From Coprinellus micaceus (lineage: Eukaryota > Basidiomycota > Agaricomycetes > Agaricales > Psathyrellaceae), in assembly GCA_951394405.1 (NCBI GenBank), contig OX596343.1, forward strand, positions 1,550,001-1,614,000: 64,000 nucleotides of DNA, given 5' to 3'. Positions 33,184-44,414 of this stretch are shown here, one piece after another. Position 1 is the first letter of the stretch. Each line of letters opens with the position of its first letter. A program made the translations under genes and the position numbers. The notes below the pieces were generated by a model. That model had not been told where the DNA came from. It saw nothing but the letters and a program-made list of their open reading frames with translations, and searched no databases.

Positions 33184-34615
33184 TCATCCGACCCAATTAT
33201 TTAGCCCGTCATAGACCACGAATATGATTCCACTGCTGGGTATAGCCCTCGCAACTGTCATCCCACACCCTGCGTACAGCCCCTTGACACCATGAGTCCG
33301 ATACATCTTCGCAAACGTACCCCAGAAACCCGAGGATGTGCCGATGCCCATCTTGTGTTTCCTGGCAGCGCCCTCATTTGTGGATGCCTCCTGAATTATT
33401 GAATATACCGACCGACTTGTTGATGGTGCAGCAGACTTTGGTTTCCGCATTGAATTCATCTCTTCCTCCGTCTGGATAGCACTCTTCACAGTGTCGGCGG
33501 GATACAATATCAACGCCCCTGCAGCCCCTGCAGCCGCCCCCGAGACTGCGGACTCCCAAGCCAGGGGCTGCATATCCCTCTTGCTCGCCAGGCCACCACT
33601 TGTCCGCCGATCAACGAGGTACTGGGTCACGTACTCCTTCATGATGAACCAGGCGGCGCAGCCGCCCACCTCTCTGAACATTGTGCCGGTGTGGCCGAGC
33701 CAGAGGCCACGGTAGCCGTGCGCTTCAACAATGGAACGGATGAGTGGGATGGCTCCTGGGGGTGCTGCGGGCATGACTTTGGCAACGTTGTGGAATTTGG
33801 CATGTGGTGGCCCAGAAGACCAGCTGGAAAGAGGAGGGGAACGGTGGGGTATACGTCCAGGTGCGGCCGCTGGGGGCTTGTTGAGGGGGGAGTTCATCAT
33901 TTGCACTTGCATTTTGCACTTGATGAGTTCAATGGGAGTTCTGGACGATCATTAGCCATGTCAATAAAAAGGTGGAGAAAGGCATACAGGACGAAACTCG
34001 CGACAGCTCCAGCACCGGCAGCGGATGCGCCCAGCTGCGTGAATGGCAACGGCGCGTTGGGGTCACTTCGAACAGGGCCGAAGGCTCGGAACATGTTCTG
34101 AAAGGACGAGTATGAAAGGAAGATGGCCGCAGTTACAGCCATCGACCCTACGACGGGCGCAGACATGCCCTACAAGCCAGAGTCAGTTCTCGATAGATGG
34201 AAGGTCGACATCGCCACGCACCCTGTACATCCCAGTAACCCCTTCCTGCTTCCATGTCTGCATGAGGCAATCTAGCGGTCCACGGAACTGGGGCACTCCA
34301 GTCGCGCTCGTTTCCGGGGCGAGTACCTGAGCTTGCAGCCGAACCTTGGCGAGGTCAAACGGGTATTCGAACACCTCGGATACCATCCCAGCGACCTGCA
34401 CACGCTCTCAGAACGACGACATAGCTGAAGAGCCACTGGGTACGCACACTGCCGATAACGATCTCCTTTGCTGCATCCTCGAACGGGTTGGCTTCCACCA
34501 TCGGCTCTTCTACATGTGGCCTAGGTAATGACTCTCCAGTGCCGCAGATGTGGGGATTGTGGACCGGGTGGGTGGTAAACGCGACGACATCCTTGCTAGG
34601 CGAGTCGATGGCCAT
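33184..34615 (-). CDS. ORT1: Mitochondrial carrier, ornithine/basic amino acid type
   Basis: Inner-membrane SLC25 carrier, most like the ornithine/arginine transporters yeast Ort1 and Neurospora ARG-13, which export ornithine to the cytosol for arginine synthesis. ATG 34615 starts MAIDSPSKDVVAFTTHP. Three carrier repeats are visible, each with its P-x-[DE]-x-x-[KR] signature: EYPFDLAKVRLQAQ, LTPIELIKCKMQVQ and LYPADTVKSAIQTE. Other hallmarks are GPLDCLMQTWKQEGVTGMYR, GHTGTMFREVGGCAAWF and MTVARAIPSSGIIFVVYDGL near the end. A Pro/Ser-rich insert of about 40 residues follows the second signature, and a second one (KPKSAAPSTSR) follows the third; both face the matrix loops and are unusual in length. 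Stop at 33184. Substrate is inferred from overall pattern, not tested. Confidence 0.86.
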
Positions 34616-36101
34616 CGAAACCTCTGGCTTCGCTTGTGTTCCTTTTCAAGACGCTTGCAAGGGCTCAATTCCGCGTTATCATGTCCAGGGGGTGTGAGTG
34701 GGGATGAAGGGTGGTGAAGGGAATGGCCAGAAAACGTTCCTCGCCGTTCGGCTTGGCGCTGCGTGGCCCCGGGCCGAATAATCTCGGGTCAAAGCTTTCC
34801 CCTTTTGGAGAAAGTGCCCCTAAAGTGCATGTCGCTCTCAAATCACCCTCATACGACTGGTGAAGGCCGGGGCCCGAGATCTGAGGATGGAAAGTGTCAC
34901 GGGAAGGCCTAAATGACCACGGGAGCGAGTACGATAGGTTCAGGATGCCAAAAGGAAACAGCAGTGGAGAGGAAGGCGATGAAGTGATCTGTGAAAGCTA
35001 GCGGAGCGCTCGATAGGGCATACATTCAGGCTTGAATGTGGGTGTCGTATCTGTGGCGGAGAGGACTGGGGGGTTCGGACCACGGGAGGAGGGGGTAAAT
35101 TGGAAATGAGATCCCTAGCCTGAGTCGGTCACTTCATAGCGCAACCAGGGTTAATACAATCCGACATGCGCAGGGCACTTAAGTGACTTAACCCGAGCTC
35201 CGAAATTAACGAGAACTCTACGCCAACACGAGGGGCTTGACGGAAGGAAGTGGGATGGGCGACATTAGCGAGGTTTGCCAAGCCATATCTCACTTGTGAA
35301 GGTAGAACAACAAAAGGAGAAAGCAAGAGTTCGAGAGAAACGTTGAGGCGTCTTGAATAGCAAGGAGGCCGGAGATGAGGAGGGAGGATAGAGAAATGAA
35401 CAGCGAAGATATACCCCATAACTTGAAAACGCACCTCGCCCGGTGATCGCTGAGCACGCTCATCCTCTGGGTTGCGAGCAACCAGTTTGCTATCGCCCCA
35501 AAATTTAAGGCATGTTGAAGTATCATTTCGCTTCACGCTGAATTGTCGGTGTATCTGTCGAACGCCGCACGACGCTTGCCTCGAGATGATCGTCGTGCTC
35601 TCATCCCTGGGTGAGTGGAGTCCACTGTCACCGGCTTGCCGCCGGCAGACGAGCGATCGCTCGCAGCGAGGATATTTCGGTCAGCGATGGCCTATCCCCC
35701 ATTTCCCTAGTACCACCTAGGGGTGCATGGATAGTTGTCAATGAAACCCTGGGTATCGCTTCTCAGTTGGTGAAGAGTTGCTGTGGGAAATATACCCTCT
35801 TCCTTTGAGCCCCCTCCCAGTACGTCGCCTTGGGTTGTCGCGACACAAGGCCCTACACACGTGGGATGGTCGTCTTAGTTGAGCCTATCTCCCATCCTGG
35901 ATCATGGGCAGCAATGTATAACGATTACAAATTTAGGGTTGACACAGGCTCGTGCGGAATACGGAGCGAGTCGTCCGAACCCTGTGGTATATATATCAAG
36001 GCACGCGACTCTGCCAGAGCGCTTCAAAAACTTGGAAGTTTCAACTCTCAACTTGAACCTACCACCCCACCCCTTTTCCTCCTTTCTCAATTTCACCACC
36101 A
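34616..36101. other. 1.5-kb intergenic region between carrier and dehydrogenase
   Basis: Divergent upstream region of the carrier (minus) and the zinc dehydrogenase (plus). The largest frames (35129-35536 minus and 35290-35526 minus, the latter with a hydrophobic LWGISSLFISLSSLLISGLL stretch) have no family match and no clear splice partner. A TATA box for the dehydrogenase is at 35988-35996. Confidence 0.4.
35988..35996 (+). promoter_or_regulatory. TATA box of zinc dehydrogenase gene
   Basis: TATATATAT lies 106 bp before the ATG at 36102; a C/T-rich stretch (36060-36090) between it and the ATG is typical of a fungal transcription start region. Confidence 0.5.
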
Positions 36102-37668
36102 ATGGACGCCGTCCGCTATACCGCGGTAAGGACCTTCACCAGACCGGTGTGAGACGAGACCTTGACTTACGTGATATCAGCCTCGAGCTCCTGTTCAGAT
36201 CATACGGGCGCCTATTCCCCAGATTCGGGATGATCAGGTCCTCATTAAAGGTATGAGCTGAATGACCGTAGTGGAAAGGGCGTGGATTGTGACGACAATA
36301 CTCAGTGACGTGCTGTGGGATCTGTGGAACGGACTCCCATCTCGCAGAGGTAAATACGACAGCCCCTATCTAGATGTGATAAGATCGCTGACCGAACCTT
36401 CCCCAACCTCAGGGCGAGTTCATCGGAAAGTTCCCCGTAGGTTTTGGAAACCCTGGGATTGAGAGTAGGCACTCACAAAGTTTTAGCTCATCCCAGGACA
36501 CGAAATAGTCGGCGTCGTCGCTGAAGTGGGGAAGGACGTGAAGGAGTTCGAGAAGGGAGACCGATGTGTCGCGGATAACACGATCCTCGTGAGTAGCCTA
36601 TACAGCCATACATACGTCCCACCTTTGGAGACGACATCGCGGTGTACTGATACGACGATCCCAGTGCGACTCCTGCTTCCACTGCCGCAGAGGACAATAC
36701 CTGCTTTGCGAGAACTTTGAGAGTCTCGGAGTTACCACAGACGGTGGCTTCGCAGAATACGTCGCAGTGTGAGTCAGATTTGTGCCTTCCCCCGAGAGGC
36801 GACTGACGAAACGTGGGACGGAAGCCAAGGAAAGAAAGTCTATAAGATCCACAACCTCACCGACGAAGAAGCCACCCTCGTCGAGCCGACCTCTTGTGCG
36901 ATCCACGGAATGGACAGGCTCTCTCCCCCCGTCGGAGCTGAGGCGCTCATCATAGGCGCCGGTCCCACAGGCAAGTTTACTCAATCTTCTCCTACGGCAT
37001 ATGCAACCGTTCAGCATAGTAACTTTGGTACTGTGTAGGCCTGATCCTCGCTCAACTCCTGAAGTTAAACGGTGCCTCGAACGTCGTTCTCGCCGCCAAC
37101 AAGGGTGTCAAGACCCAAATCGCTCAGTCCCTAAATGCAGCGGACGTATACTACGAGCTTGACAGAGAGAACCCATCTGCACAGTGGGATGAGATTAAGC
37201 AGAAATATCCCAACGGATTCGACGTTGTGGTATGTCGCACCCTGGTTATCTTCTGCTCGAACAGAGGTGCTCAACGAAGGGTCACTCACAGATCGAAGCT
37301 ACCGGAGCTGAGAGCGTCGCGAACGACGCCATCAACTACGTCCGACGAGGAGGCACCCTCATGGTGTATGGTGTCTACTCAAAGGATGCCATCGTGAAAT
37401 GGTCGCCCGCCAAGATTTTCGGCGACGAAATCAAGGTCAGTTGCCTTCTATATCGACCTCGCCTCGCGATTGTGTGCTGAACTCGAGATTGCAGATCATC
37501 GGCTCGTTTGCGCAAGTCCATTGCTTCCCGAGAGCTGTCGCCTACCTGGAGAGCGGGAAGATCAATGTGAAGGGGATGGTCACCGACGTGTTCCCTATCC
37601 AGGACTACCAGAAGGCATTGGAGAAGCTGAACAACAAGACAGCATGCAAGATCGCCGTGAAGCCCTAA
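36102..37668 (+). CDS. Zinc-dependent polyol/alcohol dehydrogenase (MDR superfamily)
   Basis: Cytosolic medium-chain dehydrogenase oxidising a polyol or alcohol with NAD(P); closest in pattern to sorbitol/D-arabinitol dehydrogenases. A 24-nt first exon (MDAVRYTA, 36102-36125) splices to [20 protein letters not shown]. The catalytic zinc site shows as the Cys of [16 protein letters not shown] and the GHE of [15 protein letters not shown]. The structural zinc Cys are in [18 protein letters not shown]. Then [27 protein letters not shown], the Rossmann motif [15 protein letters not shown] and [15 protein letters not shown]. Stop at 37666-37668 after [10 protein letters not shown]. About nine exons. 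Both zinc sites are complete, so it should be active. It converges on ENP2 with 132 bp between stops. Confidence 0.9.
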
Positions 37669-37800
37669 GGGCTGGAGAAGTAGATTCCCAGAGAAGATGT
37701 ATACAATAGGGTACTTTTGAAAGCTAGAGCGAGGGTTAGAGCGAGGATCGTGCAGGAAGGCCGAGGGACCCACCAGAAGAAACCAATGTGCAGGCGCAGA

Positions 37801-40264
37801 TTAGGGACCCATTCTCCTGAAAGTATTCCTACTCCCACTCCGCACGTTCTGCCTGCGATGTTTCCTTCCACTCCTCTCTGTCTCTGAGATATCCGCCTCC
37901 GGCTCAGCACCGCCTCTTTCCATGCCATGGCCGAAAGTCTCCACTCCTGCCTTCTTGGGCTTGGATTTCGCCTTCCTCTCATCGGCCTCCTCCTCGTGGT
38001 CCTTCTTCCCTGATGGCACCCAGGTGACCTCCATAGCCATATCGTCGTCCATACTAGCATCTTGCCTGGCCTTGCCTTTGCCACTGGATTTGGAAGGTGC
38101 GAGACGTTGACCGAAGGTGGCGTCTTTGTCGGCGAGTGCGGAGCTGCTGGAGGCTGCTTTCATAGGTGCGAACTTGACGTTTGGCATGCGACGCTCGGCC
38201 TTGCTCCTCTGGAGGTTGTCCACGAGATTCTCGTTCCTCTGGCCTGGCCTCTTACGGGGATCGAAGCGAGAAAGCTCTGCGGGGGTCCATGAGTATCGCA
38301 CGGGCGTAAGAGAAATTTAGAACACGTACCTCCTTCGTCACTGCTATCCCCACTGTCAGATCCTTCGTCGCTCTTATCAGATCCGAGACCATCACTCGAC
38401 GACTTGTCACTCTCGTCCGCCTCATCCTCAACCGCGGTCTTACCCCTCGCCCCCTTCTGCGCCACAGCACTGGGGTGCAACAAGGCGTATTCTCTCGACC
38501 TTTCATCAATTTCGAACGCAGGGTCCTGGAAGACCTTTGCAAATCGAGGATCACTGAGCAGACTTGTTGGCTCTGTCTCTTCCCCACCTTCTTCCTCCTC
38601 CATATCCTCGTCCCCTCCCTCCTCTTTCTCGGCATCCGCCTTGGCCTTCGCCGCCTCCTGCGCGGCCTTCCTCTTCTTTCTCCGCTCCTCGCGCAGAGCA
38701 GCCTTGGCTTCCTCCTGCAAGATCTTCTCCGCAAGCGCCTTGTTGACCTTGACACCCGCATCCTTCTTCGACCGAATACGCGTTTCGGCCATCTTGTCCA
38801 TCTTCTCCTTGACGAGCTTTTCGCGGTGCTCGGCGTAGGCGAAGGGGTTGGCAATGACGCGGGCAGTGTCGTACAACTTGAGCGAGACGAAGTAACCGTG
38901 CATGTAAGGCTTGAGAGCAGGGGTACCGATGAGGTGGTCGAGGCCGAGCGCATTGAGTTCGTCCCGAGCAACGAACTTGTAGTCTTCGTAGGCGGAGCGC
39001 GTGGTTTGGTCTTCCATCTCTTCTGTGATATTTTCGAGGAAACTGGCCCACCGGGGTGCAGGGCCGAGCTGAGGGATGTAATAGGTGGACATCTGGATGC
39101 CTTCGTTTGCACTGAAGAAGAGACCACTGTCGGGGATGTGGTGAATGTTGTTGAGGTCGTTCGCAGGGGTGATTGAGCAAAAGTTGGTGGAAGGCTGAAT
39201 GAATGTAAGCGCTGAGCTCGAGATATAGAGCGGAGCAACGTACCGTAGCACGATCCCAGATTTTGACGACCTTCTTGTCCGCACTCAACACCAAGCCATC
39301 ACCTGCCATACGGCTTCCTCCCTCTATCCAGAACGTATCCACAATGGGCAAGCCATAACCTTGGTCCTTCATTGCGAAATGATTGGCGGCGCGAATATCG
39401 TAGAGGAGAGTGTGGCCTGTCGACGTTCCAATAGCGTACGAAAGACCATCGTGTCTTGCTGAGATCGCAGTCACGCTAAGAGGGGTTCCGTTCGAGACCG
39501 CAGAGAGAGGCATAAGGCGGCCAGCCGGAAGTCGGAGAATCCCGACTCTGGACCGCGAACGGAGGTCCCAGAACTGAACTGTCCCATTTCCATCCACACC
39601 GAAAGCGAGGAGTTGGTGCGCAGGGTTGATGTTGACTACATTCACGCCTGCAATCTCCCCGTTCTCATCGTCCTCCAGCACCAACGGCGTCATAAACCGG
39701 CCCTGGTCAAGATTCAGACGGTAGACCTCGTTACCCGTCGCGGTGATAATGGCGTCGCATGAGGGGAGGTGGTATGCAAGCGATCGCCCAAACTTGGGTA
39801 TCCGAGTCTTGTAGTGGAATCCACCTTGAGTGTGGAGCTCAACCGTTCGGTCGTTTTGAAGGAACATGATCTTCGTCCAGTCATCCGAGAGCATCTAACA
39901 CGAATGTTAATTGCCAGTGTCTGGCAATGTACTGGAGCGACTCACGTACAACAAAGTCTACGTTCTCCGCATCTGAATGTCGCTCGAACTTCTGGGATAA
40001 CTGGTCTAAGTCCCACACGCGCAGCTGAGGCTTGTACGTCCCGGTCGCTAGTACATGATGTCCGTCTCTTGTAGTCTTGACTTTGTTGCTGGCCTCCGGG
40101 AATTCGAAACCTTGCAGAAGCTCTATTGAACCTTCGTAGTGTTCTTTTGCGGCTCGTTTGCCTTTTCCTGCGGCCCGTTTTCTGGTGAGCCAGTCAGGTA
40201 ATGAGGAAGAGGACCCTGCGGTGGTTCCGTTGACGGTATAAACCTTGACTGTCGAGTCGTCCAT
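37801..40264 (-). CDS. ENP2: Ribosome biogenesis protein Enp2/NOL10
   Basis: Nucleolar WD40 protein of the SSU processome, required for 18S rRNA maturation. ATG 40264 starts MDDSTVKVYTVNGTTAG, with the conserved SLPDWLTRKR next. WD-repeat parts include VKTTRDGHHVLATGTYKPQL, RVWDLDQLSQKFERH, GNGTVQFWDLRSRSRVGIL and ADKKVVKIWDR. The family-specific section NIHHIPDSGLFFSANEGIQM, YYIPQLGPAPRWASFLENIT and AYEDYKFVARDELNALGLDH follows. An Ala/Glu/Lys coiled-coil region leads to the NUC153 motif DPRFAKVFQDPAFEIDERS. The tail is basic with RRQNVRSGSRNTFRRMGP; stop at 37801. About four exons. Its promoter has the same ACCCTAACCCC 11-mer as the PRP3/MRPL16 region. Confidence 0.94.
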
Positions 40265-40326
40265 CGTGGTTTTGGTGCAAGGAGATGTCCATATAATTTT
40301 TCCGTGAAGGCACTTCCAATGAGATA

Positions 40327-40337
40327 ACCCTAACCCC
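40327..40337 (-). promoter_or_regulatory. Telobox-like motif upstream of ENP2
   Basis: Exact 11-mer match to the pair at 2361-2371 and 2385-2395. It reads GGGGTTAGGGT in the ENP2 direction, the same orientation as those sites have relative to PRP3. Proximity to the ATG suggests a transcription-factor site; the factor is unknown. Confidence 0.45.
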
Positions 40338-40981
40338 AGTTCAGCCCCTTCTAGCCGATGCCCCTGTCTTGGGGGCAGCCAGTGGCAACTTCCTGTGGCT
40401 TTGAATAGACGGCGAGTAAACCGAACGTGTGTCGAGTTTTGAGGTGAGGTCTGAGACACGAAATCCATCGGAGCCAGTCTCGGCTCCGTGTAACCTGAAA
40501 AGACATCCTGCTCTCATACCATCCCCCATGGACAGCACAGATTGTAGAAGGATCTCTCAGAATTTCTGGTATTCATCTCTGTTCACCGCTCCCCATCCAA
40601 AAGGGAATGCACATGCCCACCAACGTCCTGCCTCCCCCCCTGTGGCTTATAATGTTGTAGAGGGTTGGGCCTGTGCACTGTCTGCCCCATGTGGAAGACA
40701 GGAGGGGCGGTGAGAAGTCGATGGACCGGGTCTCACCTCCCTCACCGTGATGTCACGGCGAGAGGCACTTGTGCCCGGGGCTTAGTGAACTCCACTGACT
40801 GGAGAGCGAAATAATGACGCCAGGGCATACGATCCAAGAGCTAGGGAAAGCTGTAGAGGCGCAGTCAGCTGTGCACTTCATCGGACACAAGGCAGTGCCT
40901 GGATCCGAGAAGGGCACAATACCAGAACCTCTGTTGAGAGTTCAGCAGCCGCTCTTCGTCCGAGCAGAGCAACAGAGCACG

Positions 40982-40988
40982 TATAAGA
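40982..40988 (+). promoter_or_regulatory. TATA-like box of DUF6593 gene
   Basis: TATAAGA about 100 bp upstream of the ATG at 41088. Confidence 0.4.
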
Positions 40989-41087
40989 GGGTCAGGAACA
41001 CAAAGAGATGGAGCTCACCACCTCCCACAATTTGACAAGGATCCTTTCGTCCCCTACACGTCCCCCCGGCCTTCACCAGCTTCGCCC

Positions 41088-41802
41088 ATGTCTGAACCCC
41101 TCGTCCTCGAATTCCAACCCGACCACCCCTGCAACAGCACCATCATATCCCAGTCCACAGGCGAACATCTCTACACCGTCCGCACCGACCACGGTGACAA
41201 GGACTCGGTCACGACAGTCCTCGACGCCGGCGGCAAGGAGCTCGCACACTGGGTCTGGCGCGACTATCGCTCTGACTTGCTCACATTTACGAGTGTGTAT
41301 GGTGCCAGTGCCAAGCCCCTGAGCGCGAGTGCCTGGTTGAGTTCTAGTATCATTCCGTTCAACGAGTACGTATCCGTCAATGCGTTAGTGCGAGTAGGCT
41401 GACAGCATGTCACCAGTTCGGTTACCTTCAAGGACCTGCAGAAGAGGACCTGGAAGTGGAAGGGTAACTCAGGTGGATCGAACTTACAAGTTAGCCCTCC
41501 ATACCCACCCGCGTCGACCACTCTGACCTGTGTGTGATTAGTTGTTCTCCGAGAGCGACAAAGCCAATCCCGTCGCTTCTTTCAAGAAGCACCACAAATA
41601 CAAAGACTCGAAGTCGGGAGAGCAAGTCGACGATCCCGCCACGCTCACTGTTACAGCGGCCGGTTCCGAGATCTTCGACATGGTCCTGGTGTCTTTCCTT
41701 CTGCTGGAGAAGGAGCGCCGAATTCGGGAGAAGAGCGCGGTGTCCATGGCAAGCTCCTTGGCCATCCCACACGCTGTCGATGTTGGCTTGCCAAAGGCTT
41801 GA
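41088..41802 (+). CDS. DUF6593 domain protein
   Basis: Small protein of a family known mainly from Agaricomycetes, without an assigned function. Three exons join in frame. The first has LVLEFQPDHPCNSTIISQST, LYTVRTDHGDKDSVTTVLDA and HWVWRDYRSDLLTF. The second has SVTFKDLQKRTWKWKGN. The third has DKANPVASFKKHHKY and GSEIFDMVLVSFLLLEKERR. Alternating hydrophobic residues suggest a beta-rich fold ending in a helix, as in other DUF6593 proteins, which resemble tubby-C/LURAP-like beta barrels. There is no signal peptide. Stop at 41800-41802, 162 bp from the convergent SURF4 stop. Confidence 0.8.
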
Positions 41803-41964
41803 ACACAGCACCAAGAGGGAAAGGAAAGAGACCAGGGAAACCGGAGATCATGGCGTCAGGGAATACATATTAGCTGGGTTACGGTACAGCTAGCGAACGA
41901 CGAATAAAAACCCCATGTATGTTGATGTGCGTGCGGAGGTATACTTGTTGAGTGTGCGTGCCCA

Positions 41965-43109
41965 TCAGTAGTTTTTCTTCTTCTCGTCGACGGAAAGACC
42001 ACCAGGTCCCATGTTGACGAGGAGAATGAGACCACCCACAATGGCTACAACCGTTGGGTTAGCACACTGCCCCACCAGAATCACATGACAATACTCACAG
42101 AGGGTCTGGAAGAAGTCGTACTTGAGGAAATCGCGTTGGGGGTGAGCAGAGTGGATGGACCACCAGTTGTTGGCGAAGACATTGAAGACGCTGAGGACGA
42201 GTACGAGGAAGGCGGCTGACCACTTGGCCTTGAAACCAACGGCAACCATGATGCACGCGCCGAAACCGACAATTGAGACAATCACTCGCATGATGGACCA
42301 TTGACCCTGGATGATGAACCCGAGGAAGAGGAAGATCAGCAGGACACGTCCCGCAAGGAGGAAGCTGGAGATGGATTAGTTCACGCGCCATCCGCTAGTG
42401 GGCGACGGCCACTCACTATTTCTTCCTGTCGGTTTCCGTGATCGAAGGAAGACCGGCGAAACCGGCCTTGCGCGACACCATGGAGTCGCTGAAGACCATG
42501 AACAGACCACCGATAACGCTGAGGTTACGGAGGAAGAAGTTGAGGTCGAAGATGAGGCCGTATCCGAAGCCCTGGATGATGACGACAGCGAGGAGACCGC
42601 CCGTAGCAAACTCGGTATAGCGCTTGGTGATGATTGCGCCAGAGCCAACGATCATGGTCTTGTGAACAGTGTCATTTCGTCTTCATCGAGTGTTCAAGGA
42701 ACTTGGAGCTTACGACAACGTTGATCAAAAGGAATAGGTGAGAGAGACCCCAGGGGAAGTGTCGGTGGCTGGTGGATCCCTGAGTTAGTGCCAGCGTGAA
42801 CACGGGCGGTGCGACGTACTTCTGCAGATACCAGATCTGGTCACCCCATTGCGTCAGAATCCTCAGAGCGTCCTCCAGGAAAGTAACGACAATCAAAAAC
42901 CGTCCAATTGTCGGTAAATGAGGCTTCAGAGGTTGAGAGTATATCTCGACGTAGTCCTCGATTTGCTTGGCAATGACCTGGAGCTTCTCGAGAGGGGCGT
43001 CCGGGTCGGCTGACCTGTAGCCTGACGAATGCCTCGAGTTCGAGAGGCCATGGGGGTCGGTATTGTATGTGTTTGACGCCGGACGAGCGATGGAGATCCT
43101 GGACGACAT
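41965..43109 (-). CDS. ERV29: ER cargo receptor SURF4/Erv29
   Basis: Multi-span membrane receptor that loads soluble cargo such as pro-alpha-factor-like proteins into COPII vesicles and cycles between ER and Golgi. ATG 43109 starts MSSRISIARPASNTYN. Conserved parts: PTIGRFLIVVTFLEDALRIL, TQWGDQIWYLQKYRHFPWGL, QGFGYGLIFDLNFFLRNLSV, GGLFMVFSDSMVSRKAGFAG and FANNWWSIHSAHPQRDFLKY. At least six hydrophobic segments are present. The C-terminus is EKKKNY: Lys at positions -3 and -4 form a canonical dilysine retrieval signal for COPI. Stop at 41965-41967. Six or so exons. The exon 1 disordered N-terminus is Ser-rich. Confidence 0.94.
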
Positions 43110-43759
43110 GGTGGTGAGGTGCAAACAGTGAGCTCAGCGCTGGTCGCAGAGTAACGACGTGTTCGACGTGGCTGGCTTAAGTAAGCTATTGCTTCCTTAG
43201 GCGCCATCAATGAATTGGTTGACCTGATGGTCGAGTTCATCATGATGTTTCCCTCTGAAACGCCTGTAAAACATGAAATTGGTGAAGGGATACACCGCCC
43301 ACCACGCAGAAGGTGAACAACTGCTCCAATATATTAGGGCGCCTTAGCGCCTCGGCCAAAGATGAGCCCCGTTCCCCTAGTGGCCGTTGGGACAGCCGGA
43401 ACGCGCCACCTCAGCCCAAACGGTTTCTCAGCGGTTCGTACTATAAATGCGTATTCCTTGCAACGTACTGTGGGGTAGGTTTTACATCACATCTTTGTAG
43501 GCCTGACTAGGGGAGACTAAGCGATTCGCGCTGGAGAGGCTCGCAGGGTGACCAAGAGGGCACCCAATGATGCCCATACATAGAGTATACAGATGATGCA
43601 TTTAAATTGGGGGGAAAGAGGGTTGCTGTGGTTAGCAACATCAGGGAGATAGAGGGAACGTCAAGAGAATGTGTTGCATTGAAGACTAAAAATACTAAAT
43701 AGAGTCGTACTTTCATTGACAACATGAGCAGCGAGCTTCAGTAGCTTCAAGTGAGGGAC
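43110..43759. other. Upstream region of SURF4 gene
   Basis: 650 bp between the SURF4 start and the tRNA gene. GGGCGCCTTAGCGCC, a near-palindrome related to the recurrent motif, is at 43337-43351. Open frames here look like chance. Confidence 0.4.
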
Positions 43760-43764
43760 AAAAA
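43760..43764 (-). terminator. Pol III terminator of tRNA-Thr
   Basis: In the tRNA direction a run of five T lies nine bases past the end of the tRNA gene, the usual RNA polymerase III stop. Confidence 0.65.
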
Positions 43765-43772
43765 GACGAGAT

Positions 43773-43844
43773 TCCTCTTAGCCGACTTGAACGACTGACC
43801 TTGTCATTACGAGTGACACGTTCTACCATCTGAACTAAAGAGGA
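43773..43844 (-). tRNA. tRNA-Thr (anticodon CGT)
   Basis: 72 nt, no intron. On the minus strand the acceptor arms TCCTCTT and AAGAGGA pair in all seven positions. The D arm is GTTC-AGATGGTA-GAAC. The anticodon arm is TGTCA-CTCGTAA-TGACA with anticodon CGT, reading ACG (Thr). The T arm is AGTCG-TTCAAGT-CGGCT, with one T-G pair. The internal A and B boxes are intact and an oligo-T terminator follows. CCA is not encoded, as normal for eukaryotes. Confidence 0.95.
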
Positions 43845-44414
43845 TTGAGTATCGGTCCAACCATGCGGATCAACTTATGGTGAGAAAGCACCCGCCCCTG
43901 CGACCGCGCGGTGTGCGTGCGCTTTGGCAACAAGCGGTCCACCTCTGATCCCGCTCTCATCCGAGTCTCTGCTTCACCATCTTCCAGGAGAACCACTGCG
44001 CCTCAGAGACTTTCTTTAGCTCCGTGAAAATCCGCGTGCCGCGCCTTGACTGCGCCCCCTCCTAAGTATACTTCGGAATAGCCGCCCAACCTTGACAGCC
44101 TACATTTGATTAAGCGCCCGACGCGCGAGCGTCCCTTGCGTCAATCAAACTCATTCTACCCACACAGTGAGTGTACTTTGAGACTTACACTGCGATACAT
44201 GGCGTTTCTATAGACTTCAAAGTGAAAATTCAAGCCGATATGGATTCACTTGCTTATTCACTATGACGTTAGGCTGGACCTACTGCGTATCTACGACAGG
44301 GAAGAAGCTTTTGCCAGTAAGCGTAATCTCACAAGAAGTCTCCCCGCCCAATGCGATATATAAAGTGACGCTTGGTTATAATCGAGGGATCCTCGCTCCC
44401 TCCCATTCGCAACA
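43845..44414. other. Intergenic region between tRNA-Thr and F-box fragment
   Basis: 570 bp with TAAGCGCCC at 44111-44119 (exact complement of GGGCGCTTA). No gene found. Confidence 0.4.

Larger units (their letters stand above)
40265..41087. promoter_or_regulatory. Divergent upstream region of ENP2 and DUF6593 gene
   Basis: 823 bp between two start codons. ACCCTAACCCC at 40327-40337 lies 63-73 bp upstream of the ENP2 ATG (GGGGTTAGGGT in gene direction). TATAAGA at 40982-40988 is 100-106 bp before the DUF6593 ATG. No gene is visible between. Confidence 0.5.

Noticed and set aside
38252..39238. Long open frame of 328 codons within ENP2 in another minus-strand frame
   Set aside because: It is a low-complexity Arg/Ser shadow of the Lys/Glu-rich ENP2 coding region and has no splice or promoter support.
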